The notes beneath the pieces were generated by a model. The model was not told the DNA's origin, searched no databases, and saw only the letters and a list, made by a program, of their open reading frames with translations. Positions 1 to 6,812 of a stretch of 64,000 nucleotides of DNA are shown piece by piece; the stretch's first letter is position 1, and every line of letters begins with the position of its first letter. The stretch lies in assembly GCF_000422245.1 (NCBI RefSeq), contig NZ_ATHI01000029.1, forward strand, positions 29,363 through 93,362, read 5' to 3'. This DNA comes from Alkalidesulfovibrio alkalitolerans DSM 16529 (lineage in GTDB: Bacteria; Desulfobacterota; Desulfovibrionia; Desulfovibrionales; Desulfovibrionaceae). The position numbers were made by a program, and so were the translations under genes.

Positions 1-1
1 C

Positions 2-601
2 ATCCTGCCGCTCATGGTCGCGCTGGGCGCGCGCCTCGCCCTTGGCGAACGCACGGCGGGCCGCACCTACGCGGGTTTTTGCCTGTCCATCGTCGGCGTG
101 GTCTGGCTCACAGGCGTGGCCGTGCAGACCGAAAACGCGCCCAACCCCCTGTTGGGCAACTTCCTGGAGTTCGTGGCCATGTGTTGCGCCACGGGCTACA
201 TGGTGCTGCTCAGGCACCTTTCCTCGCGCTACAACGCCTGGTTCCTGACCTTCGCCCAGGCGGCCGTGGGCGCGATATTCTTCCTGCCCGCCATGGCCCT
301 GCCGGGCGTGCAACTGCCCCAGGAGCTGCCCCTCGTCCCGGCGCTGTGCATCGTCTATCTCGGCTTGGTCATCAGCATCGGGGCCTACGGGCTGTACAAC
401 TTCGGCATGAGCCGCGTACCCGCGGGCCAGGCCTCGGCCTTCGTCAATCTCATCCCGGTCGTCTCGGTGGTCCTGGGCTGCCTGCTCCTCGGCGACACCT
501 TCACAAAGCAGCAGATGCTGGCCGCCGTCGTCGTCTTCGCAGGGGTCTTCCTGAGTCAGCGCAGGATTCCGGCGGCCGCTCCGCCATCTGAAACGGCATG
601 A
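2..601 (+). CDS. EamA/DMT-family transporter, C-terminal part (5' end outside window)
   Basis: The reading frame is open from the first bases of the window, so the gene begins upstream. The visible 199 residues hold the end of one EamA repeat and a complete second repeat with about five membrane helices, followed by a short polar tail. The typical late-EamA pattern of small residues and a Pro (SAFVNLIPVVSVVLG) is present. Members of this drug/metabolite transporter superfamily export small metabolites across the inner membrane; the substrate cannot be read from sequence. A strong hairpin follows the stop codon by 5 bp. The family call is secure; the substrate is unknown. Confidence 0.85.
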   Translation: MLPLMVALGARLALGERTAGRTYAGFCLSIVGVVWLTGVAVQTENAPNPLLGNFLEFVAMCCATGYMVLLRHLSSRYNAWFLTFAQAAVGAIFFLPAMALPGVQLPQELPLVPALCIVYLGLVISIGAYGLYNFGMSRVPAGQASAFVNLIPVVSVVLGCLLLGDTFTKQQMLAAVVVFAGVFLSQRRIPAAAPPSETA

Positions 602-606
602 ACGAA

Positions 607-630
607 AAAGGCCCCCTTTCGGGGGCCTTT
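607..630. terminator. Bidirectional intrinsic terminator between EamA gene and flagellin
   Basis: A perfect 10-bp stem (aaaggccccc / gggggccttt) with a 4-nt loop has A-rich and T-rich flanks on both sides. It lies 5 bp past the EamA stop codon and 33 bp past the flagellin stop codon on the other strand, so it can end both convergent transcripts. Confidence 0.8.
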
Positions 631-663
631 CCGGTGACGGTCGCCGTTTAAAGGTTTTCGGGG

Positions 664-1557
664 CTAGCCGCCCAGGAGCTGCATGGCCATCCTCGGCAGG
701 CTGTTGGCCTGCGAGAGCATGGCGACTGCGGCCTGGGAAAGGATCTGCTGACGCACGAACTCGGTCATCTCGGTGGCCACGTCCACGTCGGAGATGCGCG
801 ACTCGGAGGCCTGCAGGTTCTCGGCCTGAATCTGGAGGTTGGTGATGGTGTTCTCCAGACGGTTCTGGAGAGCACCCAGGTTGGCGCGGATCTTGTCCTT
901 GGAGATGATGGCATTTTGGATGCCTTCCAGAGCGCGCTGGGCCAAAGCCTGGGTGGACACGGAACGAGCCTGAGCGCCAGACCCAGCACCGATGCCGACG
1001 CCGAGCGCCGAGGCCGTGGAGTTGCCGATCTGCACGTAGTAGTAGTCCTCGGCCGAGTCGTTGCCCGCGCCGAAGTGGACCTTGAGCTTACCCGTGGAGT
1101 TCAGTCCCTCGCCGTTGTGGGTCTCGGAACTCAGGTTGCCGTTCAGCAGGTAGATGCCGTTGAAGTCCGTGGCGTTGGCAATACGGGTGATTTCCGAGGC
1201 CATGGCTTGGAACTCGGAGTCGATGATGAGGCGCTGGTCCGAGTTGTAGGTGCCGGTGGCGGCCTGCTCGGCGAGTTCCTTCATGCGGATCAGCTTTTCG
1301 TCGATGACTCCCAGCGCGCCGTCCGCGGTCTGGATCATGGAGATCGCGTCCATGGCGTTGCGCACGCCCTGGTTGATGGACGCGATGTCCGCGCGCATGA
1401 GTTCGCGAATCGCCAGACCCGCGGCGTCGTCGGCCGCGCTGTTGATGCGCAGGCCCGAAGACAGCCGGTTCACCGACGTGCCCAGGTTGCTGTAGGCCGT
1501 GGTCAGGTTGCGGGCCGCGTTCATGGCCATCAGGTTGTGGTTGATAACGAGCGACAT
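664..1557 (-). CDS. Flagellin
   Basis: 297-residue flagellin, the secreted subunit of the flagellar filament. The conserved N-terminal D0/D1 helices (start MSLVINHN; NRLSSGLRINSAADDAAGLAI at about 31-51) and the C-terminal helix pair (end region MLSQANSLPRMAMQLLGG) are both complete. The variable D2/D3 region is very short, so this is a small flagellin. No cysteine is present, as is usual for filament proteins. The start is supported by an AGGAGG ribosome-binding site 6 bp upstream. A sigma-28 promoter lies about 80 bp upstream, indicating late-class flagellar regulation by FliA. No other flagellar gene is in the window, so it is a stand-alone filament gene. Confidence 0.96.
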   Translation of the reverse strand: MSLVINHNLMAMNAARNLTTAYSNLGTSVNRLSSGLRINSAADDAAGLAIRELMRADIASINQGVRNAMDAISMIQTADGALGVIDEKLIRMKELAEQAATGTYNSDQRLIIDSEFQAMASEITRIANATDFNGIYLLNGNLSSETHNGEGLNSTGKLKVHFGAGNDSAEDYYYVQIGNSTASALGVGIGAGSGAQARSVSTQALAQRALEGIQNAIISKDKIRANLGALQNRLENTITNLQIQAENLQASESRISDVDVATEMTEFVRQQILSQAAVAMLSQANSLPRMAMQLLGG

Positions 1558-1638
1558 GTTGTTCCTCCTTGAAGTCCTTGCCCTCGGCGTCCTTGCCTCA
1601 GGCGGTTCATGATGCTTGGACGACCACCGTCGCTCGCC

Positions 1639-1665
1639 CTATCGTCCCTTTAGGGGAATCCTTTA
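1639..1665 (-). promoter_or_regulatory. Sigma-28 (FliA) promoter of the flagellin gene
   Basis: Read on the minus strand: TAAAGGAT, an 11-bp spacer, then GACGATAG. The sigma-28 consensus is TAAAGTTT-N11-GCCGATAA, so the spacing is exact and most key positions match. The site is about 80 bp before the flagellin start codon, giving a leader of roughly 70 nt. CCCCTAAAGG is duplicated here at 13-bp spacing, so a second, shifted -35-like motif exists, but only this register has an 11-bp spacer. Confidence 0.75.
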
Positions 1666-1859
1666 GGGGAATAAGACAGATTTTTTCCCGTGTTCCGAAA
1701 ACGCCGAAACTGGCCGACGACCGGCAAAGACGCCCTCGATCCCCTTGCGTTGTCAACTCCGGGGAATGGACACTCTCTTGCGAAGAGTGTATTGGGGCGG
1801 TGAAAATACAACGCGGAGCACACTGCCTGCGGCGTGAACATCGGACATACTGCGAGAAC

Positions 1860-3203
1860 ATGGCAAAACCCAATCGCTATCTATTCGGCACAAAGGCCAA
1901 ACGTTCTCAGGCGAAACGTTTGGCCTTCTTGTTTTGTGTTGCCCTTCTCTGCGCGACGCTCCTCGTTCCCATCCTGAAAGAACGGTTCTCTTTCGAAAGT
2001 CATGACGAAGGCCAAGAACCACACGCAACCCTCTCCCAAAGCGGAGAGTCGTGCGAAGCCGAAAACACCGGCCCTGTCATCGACGTCTCCAAGGGAGTTG
2101 TCCAGCCAGGGGACACGGTCTCCAACATTCTGGGACAGTATTTCGGCCCCTCGGACATCCACACACTTGTACAAAAGTGCGCCGATGTCTTTCCCCTTTC
2201 CCGTATCAATGCGGGGCGGGAATATAGCATCATCTCCGAAGACAATACGTTCCGCAGTTTCGTCTACGACATCGACGCGGAGGAACAGTTGATCATCGAG
2301 CACGCCGAGGACGGCTTCGTGGTCAACCGAGTCCCCATCGAATACGAGACCCAGACCGTCACTGTGCGCGGAACCATCTCAGACAGCCTCTTCCAGGCGG
2401 TCGAGGGCAGCGGCGAGGGAGCATCCCTTGTTTTTGCCATCGCGGGCATTTACGAATGGGACATCGACTTCACCCGCGACCTCAGACAAGGCGACTCCTT
2501 CAGTCTTGTGGTCGAAAAACGCTATCGCGAGGGCGCCTTCGCGGGCTACGGCAAGGTGCTTGCGGCGCGCTTCGACAACCAAGGGACTCCCTTCTACGCG
2601 ATCCTCTTCGAGGAGTCTGAAGGACGGCCCTCCTATTTCAACCTCGAAGGGCGCTCCATGCGCAAGGCATTCCTCAAGGCTCCGCTCAAATTCACCCGCA
2701 TTTCCTCGGGCTACAACCTGCGCCGGGTGCACCCCATCCTCAACGAAGTCAGGGCACACCCGGCCATCGACTACGCCGCGCCGACCGGAACGCCGGTGCG
2801 CACAATCGGTGACGGCACCGTGACCTACGCGGGATACAACGGAGCGGCCGGCAACATGATCAAGGTCCTGCATCGCAACGGCTATGAAACGTGGTACCTG
2901 CATCTACAGGGCTATGCACGCGGCGTGCGCAAGGGAACTCGCGTCTCCCAGGGACAGATCATCGGATACGTGGGCTCCACGGGCCGTTCCACCGGGCCAC
3001 ACCTGGACTTTCGCATGCGCCTCAACGGGAAATACGTTAACCCCATGAACGTGAAGATGCCCCCGGCCGAGAACGTATCCAAGGCCAGGATGGACGCCTT
3101 CGAGCGCACCGTGCGCCACCTGCGGCCCCTGCTCGATGCGGAGGAACCGCTGCGCGTCCAGACTCCGGTGCGCCCCCCCGAAAAGGATCCTACCGCTCTG
3201 TAG
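1860..3203 (+). CDS. M23 (LytM-type) peptidoglycan endopeptidase, membrane-anchored, paralogue 1
   Basis: 447 residues. A basic N-terminus and one hydrophobic anchor (about 21-37) are followed by a LysM-like/OapA-type segment starting at VQPGDTVS, a mixed beta domain, and a C-terminal M23 zinc peptidase domain. H300-x3-D304 (HPAIDYAAP) gives two expected ligands. The final motif is GPHLDF, so the residue normally His in HxH is Asp383. The family cleaves cross-links in peptidoglycan; a periplasmic location is inferred from the anchor. The start at 1860 is chosen because the N-terminus then aligns with the paralogue at 3380 (NRYxF shared); no good ribosome-binding site is seen. It is divergent from flagellin and followed by the paralogue. 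Confidence 0.88.
   Translation: MAKPNRYLFGTKAKRSQAKRLAFLFCVALLCATLLVPILKERFSFESHDEGQEPHATLSQSGESCEAENTGPVIDVSKGVVQPGDTVSNILGQYFGPSDIHTLVQKCADVFPLSRINAGREYSIISEDNTFRSFVYDIDAEEQLIIEHAEDGFVVNRVPIEYETQTVTVRGTISDSLFQAVEGSGEGASLVFAIAGIYEWDIDFTRDLRQGDSFSLVVEKRYREGAFAGYGKVLAARFDNQGTPFYAILFEESEGRPSYFNLEGRSMRKAFLKAPLKFTRISSGYNLRRVHPILNEVRAHPAIDYAAPTGTPVRTIGDGTVTYAGYNGAAGNMIKVLHRNGYETWYLHLQGYARGVRKGTRVSQGQIIGYVGSTGRSTGPHLDFRMRLNGKYVNPMNVKMPPAENVSKARMDAFERTVRHLRPLLDAEEPLRVQTPVRPPEKDPTAL
1893..1927 (+). other. Terminator-like hairpin inside the 5' coding region of M23 paralogue 1
   Basis: A perfect 13-bp stem (AAGGCCAAACGTT / AACGTTTGGCCTT) with a 9-nt loop spans codons 12-23, followed by a T-rich stretch (cttgttttgtgtt). 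It has the build of the intrinsic terminators elsewhere in this window, yet lies within the open reading frame just before the membrane anchor. The paralogue has a hairpin at the same place with different stem bases. An attenuator role is inference. Confidence 0.6.
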
Positions 3204-3302
3204 CCGCGCCGCGAATCATGGCGGACGAACCGTCGCGCGGCTGCCACCAGGCAACCGCTCTCGCGGCTTGCCGGACGCCTCTCGCAAAGGGGTGGACAAG
3301 TC

Positions 3303-3349
3303 TACATAATCCATGTATCTCTCTGCACGACTGTAGATGATCCATGCAT
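3303..3349. promoter_or_regulatory. Pair of 16-bp near-identical direct repeats upstream of M23 paralogue 2
   Basis: TACATAATCCATGTAT (3303-3318) and TAGATGATCCATGCAT (3334-3349) match at 13 of 16 positions and start 31 bp apart, close to three helical turns. The first copy is itself a dyad (TACAT/ATGTA). The pair sits 31 bp before the M23 start codon at 3380 and could be a regulator-binding site. No regulator is identified. Confidence 0.4.
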
Positions 3350-3379
3350 CGAATGGACCTGCCGCAGGAATTGTGCAAA

Positions 3380-4744
3380 ATGATGAAGAAACGAAACCGT
3401 TACATCTTCGCGCAAAAGGCCAGACGCCCCGTGGCGGGGCGTCTGGCCTTCGCTTTTTTCGCCCTGCTGCTCAGCGCAACGCTTATCCTCCCCACACTCA
3501 CCGAAGAAAGAACGGCTCCCTTGATGGGTGCTCGAAGCGAAGTCGAGAATTGCGATGCCTCGGCCCAGGCGGATATGCTTGCGGAAATCGACGATGAGAT
3601 CGAGATCGCTGACGCTGCATCCGCAATCGACGTCGTCAAAGGCGTCATCAAACCCGGCGAAACGGTCTCGAATCTTCTCGGTTCCTATTTCGGCCCAGCG
3701 GACATCCATGCACTTGTGCAAAAATGCGCCGACGTGTTCCCCCTCTCGCGCATCAATGCCGGACGCGAATACAGCATCATCGCCGAAAACGACTCATTCC
3801 GCAGCTTCGTCTACGACATCGACGCTGAAGAACGTCTGGTTGTCGAACTCGATGAGAGCGGCTTCGTTGTCAATCGCGTGCCCATCGAATATGAAACCAC
3901 GACCGTCACGGTCAGCGGCACGATCAACGACAGCCTCTTCCAGGCGGTCGATGACAGCGGCGAGGGTCCGTCCCTCGTTTTCGCCATAGCGCGCATCTAC
4001 GAATGGGACATCGACTTCACCCGCGACCTGAGACAAGGCGACTCTTTCAGCCTAGTCGTCGAAAAGCGCTATCGCGAGGGCGCCTTCGCTGGCTATGGCA
4101 GGGTGCTCGCGGCGCGCTTCGACAATCAGGGGGATTCCTACTACGCCTTCCTCTTCGAGGAGGCCGAGGGACGGGCCTCCTATTTCAACCTCGAAGGCCG
4201 CTCCATGCGCAAGGCTTTCCTGCGTGCGCCGCTCGAATTCACCCGCATCTCGTCGGGCTTCAACCTCAGGCGCATGCACCCCATCCTCAACGAGTTCAGA
4301 GCGCATCCAGCCATCGACTACGCCGCTCCCATCGGCACGCCGGTGCGTACCGTCGGCGACGGCACTGTGACCTTCGCCGCCTTCAATGGCGGCTCGGGCA
4401 ACATGGTCAAGATCCAGCACCGCAACGGCTACGAGACGTGGTATCTGCACCTGAACGGTTTTGCGCGGGGCATCAGGAAAGGGGCACGCGTGAACCAGGG
4501 GCAGGTCATCGGCTACGTTGGCACCACAGGCCTCTCGACCGGCCCGCATCTGTGCTTCCGCATGCGACTCAACGGCCAGTACGTAAACCCGCTGAACGTA
4601 AAAACGCCTCCTGCGGACAATGTTTCCAAGGAGAACATGAAGGCATTCAAGCGGGTCGTGCAGCAGCTCAGGCCACTGCTCGACATGGACGAGCAGCTTC
4701 AGGTCCAGGCTCCAGCCCCACGCGAAGCGCCCACGGCCCTGTAG
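3380..4744 (+). CDS. M23 (LytM-type) peptidoglycan endopeptidase, membrane-anchored, paralogue 2
   Basis: 454 residues, same architecture as the gene just upstream: basic N-terminus, single anchor (about 21-39), LysM-like segment from KPGETVS, and C-terminal M23 domain. H309-x3-D313 is present. The last motif reads GPHLCF, so the third zinc-ligand position is Cys392 where paralogue 1 has Asp. Cys or Asp at this place occurs in some M23 subfamilies, so loss of activity cannot be assumed. AGGAA 9 bp upstream supports the start at 3380; the next ATG at 3383 is also possible. The two genes look like a tandem duplication that has diverged most near the N-terminus. A terminator follows. Confidence 0.88.
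   Translation: MMKKRNRYIFAQKARRPVAGRLAFAFFALLLSATLILPTLTEERTAPLMGARSEVENCDASAQADMLAEIDDEIEIADAASAIDVVKGVIKPGETVSNLLGSYFGPADIHALVQKCADVFPLSRINAGREYSIIAENDSFRSFVYDIDAEERLVVELDESGFVVNRVPIEYETTTVTVSGTINDSLFQAVDDSGEGPSLVFAIARIYEWDIDFTRDLRQGDSFSLVVEKRYREGAFAGYGRVLAARFDNQGDSYYAFLFEEAEGRASYFNLEGRSMRKAFLRAPLEFTRISSGFNLRRMHPILNEFRAHPAIDYAAPIGTPVRTVGDGTVTFAAFNGGSGNMVKIQHRNGYETWYLHLNGFARGIRKGARVNQGQVIGYVGTTGLSTGPHLCFRMRLNGQYVNPLNVKTPPADNVSKENMKAFKRVVQQLRPLLDMDEQLQVQAPAPREAPTAL
3416..3459 (+). other. Strong terminator-like hairpin inside the 5' coding region of M23 paralogue 2
   Basis: A perfect 15-bp stem (AAGGCCAGACGCCCC / GGGGCGTCTGGCCTT) with a 5-nt loop GTGGC is followed by cgcTTTTTT. By form this is an intrinsic terminator, but it lies only about 36 nt after the start codon and encodes the Lys/Arg-rich residues before the anchor. 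Compared with paralogue 1, changes in one arm are matched in the other, so pairing is kept while sequence changes. Premature termination controlled by leader translation is one possibility. Confidence 0.65.
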
Positions 4745-4786
4745 GGCCAAGTTTGCGGATTCCCAGCGCCTTCCCGAAAAACGCAA

Positions 4787-4821
4787 AAAGACGCCGGAGG
4801 TTTTCAGCCCCCGGCGTCTTT
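4787..4821 (+). terminator. Intrinsic terminator after M23 paralogue 2
   Basis: An 11-bp stem (aaagacgccgg / ccggcgtcttt) lies 42 bp past the M23 stop codon, with A-rich and T-rich flanks. It is also 60 bp beyond the stop of the convergent minus-strand zinc-ribbon gene and may serve both. Confidence 0.75.
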
Positions 4822-4881
4822 CATTTCGAATTCGGTAGCGAGGCCCCACCAGGAGCTCGCCCGTGGCGTCAGCGCGAAGAA

Positions 4882-5127
4882 TCAGTCAAGCCTGGGGCAC
4901 CAGGAAAGAAGGTTGAAGGGGGCGTAATCAAGCTTGGGGTCTTCGGCGTAGCGGGTTCCAAGGCCCGAATCGTCCCGTTTGCCCGCGATCTCGTCGTTGG
5001 AACCCTTGAAGTAGCTGCAATCGTTGTTGTTGCAGACCAGAATGATGCCCCACCAAGTCTCGGGGGGCGCTTCCCATTCGCACAGCTTGTCGCCGCAATG
5101 GGGACAAAAACGTTCGGCATACGTCAT
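4882..5127 (-). CDS. Small Ogr/Delta-like zinc-ribbon protein
   Basis: 81 residues. CPHCG at 8-12 and a second pair in CNNNDC (about 32-37) form a CxxC...CxxxxC ribbon expected to bind one zinc. A further Cys lies in the C-terminal SWCP. The middle is rich in Trp and acidic residues. The resemblance is to short Ogr/Delta-like zinc-finger proteins found in Desulfovibrio chromosomes, whose phage relatives act as transcription activators; the role of the chromosomal proteins is unclear. AAGGAG 7 bp before the ATG at 5127 supports the start. It is a single gene between convergent and divergent neighbours. Confidence 0.75.
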   Translation of the reverse strand: MTYAERFCPHCGDKLCEWEAPPETWWGIILVCNNNDCSYFKGSNDEIAGKRDDSGLGTRYAEDPKLDYAPFNLLSWCPRLD

Positions 5128-5267
5128 ATATACGCTCCTTGCTCTGATAAAACCTTGTTGCAGGGTAGTAAGGCTTCATGCCCCGCCGTCAAGACGCCGG
5201 AAAAAGAAACCATTCAAAACGGCCGACGGACGTTGCAAAAAAGGGCGCTTGGCTCCATCATGCATTC

Positions 5268-6812
5268 ATGCCACAGGCAACCGAAGTATTCACCATTGTC
5301 ACGAACGACGGCCGATACGTGACCGTTCCCGTGGAGCCGGGGATTACCGTTGCGCAGGCCATGTTCCTGCACCTTGCGGGGCATGTCAAGCCGATGTGCG
5401 GCGGAGCGGGGCTTTGCGGCCGCTGCAAGACGCGTTTTTTGAAAGGAACGCCGCCTTTGGACGATGCCGAACGCAAACTTCTCTCTCCCGAGGACATCGA
5501 CTCGAGCGACCGCCTTGCCTGCCGCCACGTTGCCGCACCGGGCATGATCGTCGCCCAGGGCGGACCTGCCGCGCCGGTTCCCGCTCCCATGCCAACCGTC
5601 GAAGCCGCTGCCCTGGCTGTGGACCTGGGCACCACGAGCCTGCAATGGTCAGCCCTGGCCCTGGATGGTCGCGAACTGGCCTTCGGGTCCGACCTGAACC
5701 CCCAAATTGGCGCGGGCAGCGAGATCATGTCACGCCTCGCCCTGGCCCTGGCCGGACATGCCCCTCATCTGCGACGAGTAGTGCACGAACGCCTTTTGGA
5801 CCTGCTCCGCCTCACAGGCTACCCCGAACTTCTTGTGATGGCGGGCAACCCATCCATGACCAGCCTGCTCCTCGGCCTGCCCGTGGAGGGCTTGGCCCGC
5901 GCGCCCTACCACCTGGACTACGCGGGCGGCCGACTGGAGCGACTCGGAGAGGGCCTGCCAGAGGCCTACATCCCGCCGCAGTTCGGCCCCTTCGTCGGCG
6001 GGGACGTGGCGGCCGGAGTCGTGCACCTGGAACGGGAGGTCCACCCTGCTCCGCCCTGGCTTCTGGCGGATTTCGGGACCAACGGCGAGTTCGTCCTGGC
6101 CCTGCCGGACGGCCGCCTTCTCATGGCCAGCGTTCCCATGGGGCCCGCGCTCGAAGGCGTGGGGCTTTCACACGGCTGCCTGGCCGGTCCCGGCGCGATC
6201 ACCGGCTTCGATCTGACGCCAGCAGGCCTTTTGCCGCGCATCCTGCCGCCGTGCCCAGAAAACGGCCCGAGCGGCATTTCCGGCACGGGCGCGATCTCGC
6301 TCCTCGCCTGCCTGCGCCGGGCAGGAGCGCTTGACGAGGACGGCCGTTTCATGGATGGTCCCTCTCCCCTCGCGGCCCGGGTTCTGACCACGCTCGACCG
6401 CACGCGGGGACAACCCGCGCTGGAGCTTTCGGGCGGACTGCGCTTCACGGCCTCGGACGTGGAGGAAGTCTTGAAGGTCAAGGCCGCTTGCAACCATGCC
6501 CTGGCCAGCCTTTTCGAGGCCGCCGCATGTACGCCGCGCGGCGTCACAACCGTCCATCTGGCCGGAGCACTAGGCAGCCATGTGCACCCCGAGGATTTGG
6601 CCGAACTCGGCTTCCTGCCTCAGACGCTCGCGACGGCATGCCGGGCGGCTGGCAACACCTCGCTTGCCGGAGCCCGCCTTCTGGCCATGGACAGCGCCGC
6701 GCGCGACCACGCCCAGTCCCTGCCAGAGCGAGCCACGGTGCTGGACCTGACCGCGCGGTCCGATTTCGGCCGCCACTATCTTGAAAGGATGCGATTCACC
6801 TATGTTCCCTGA
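5268..6812 (+). CDS. 2Fe-2S / ASKHA-domain protein, RACo/RamA-like corrinoid activator
   Basis: 514 residues. The N-terminal ferredoxin-like domain has C44-x5-C50-x2-C53 and C85, the plant-type 2Fe-2S pattern. From about residue 118 an ASKHA ATPase fold begins (VDLGTTSLQW; DFGTNGEF later), corresponding to DUF4445. Proteins with this layout reductively reactivate corrinoid methyltransferases by ATP-driven one-electron transfer to Co(II). It is shorter than the best-known activators of about 630 residues, mainly through a smaller linker. The target is unknown. The start at 5268 lacks a clear ribosome-binding site, and in-frame codons exist upstream. The end overlaps the Rsm22 gene by 11 bp. 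Confidence 0.82.
   Translation: MPQATEVFTIVTNDGRYVTVPVEPGITVAQAMFLHLAGHVKPMCGGAGLCGRCKTRFLKGTPPLDDAERKLLSPEDIDSSDRLACRHVAAPGMIVAQGGPAAPVPAPMPTVEAAALAVDLGTTSLQWSALALDGRELAFGSDLNPQIGAGSEIMSRLALALAGHAPHLRRVVHERLLDLLRLTGYPELLVMAGNPSMTSLLLGLPVEGLARAPYHLDYAGGRLERLGEGLPEAYIPPQFGPFVGGDVAAGVVHLEREVHPAPPWLLADFGTNGEFVLALPDGRLLMASVPMGPALEGVGLSHGCLAGPGAITGFDLTPAGLLPRILPPCPENGPSGISGTGAISLLACLRRAGALDEDGRFMDGPSPLAARVLTTLDRTRGQPALELSGGLRFTASDVEEVLKVKAACNHALASLFEAAACTPRGVTTVHLAGALGSHVHPEDLAELGFLPQTLATACRAAGNTSLAGARLLAMDSAARDHAQSLPERATVLDLTARSDFGRHYLERMRFTYVP

Noticed and set aside
1770..1790. Hairpin ACACTCT/AGAGTGT between flagellin and the first M23 gene
   Set aside because: The stem is 7 bp, no T-run follows, and no transcript is expected to end there.
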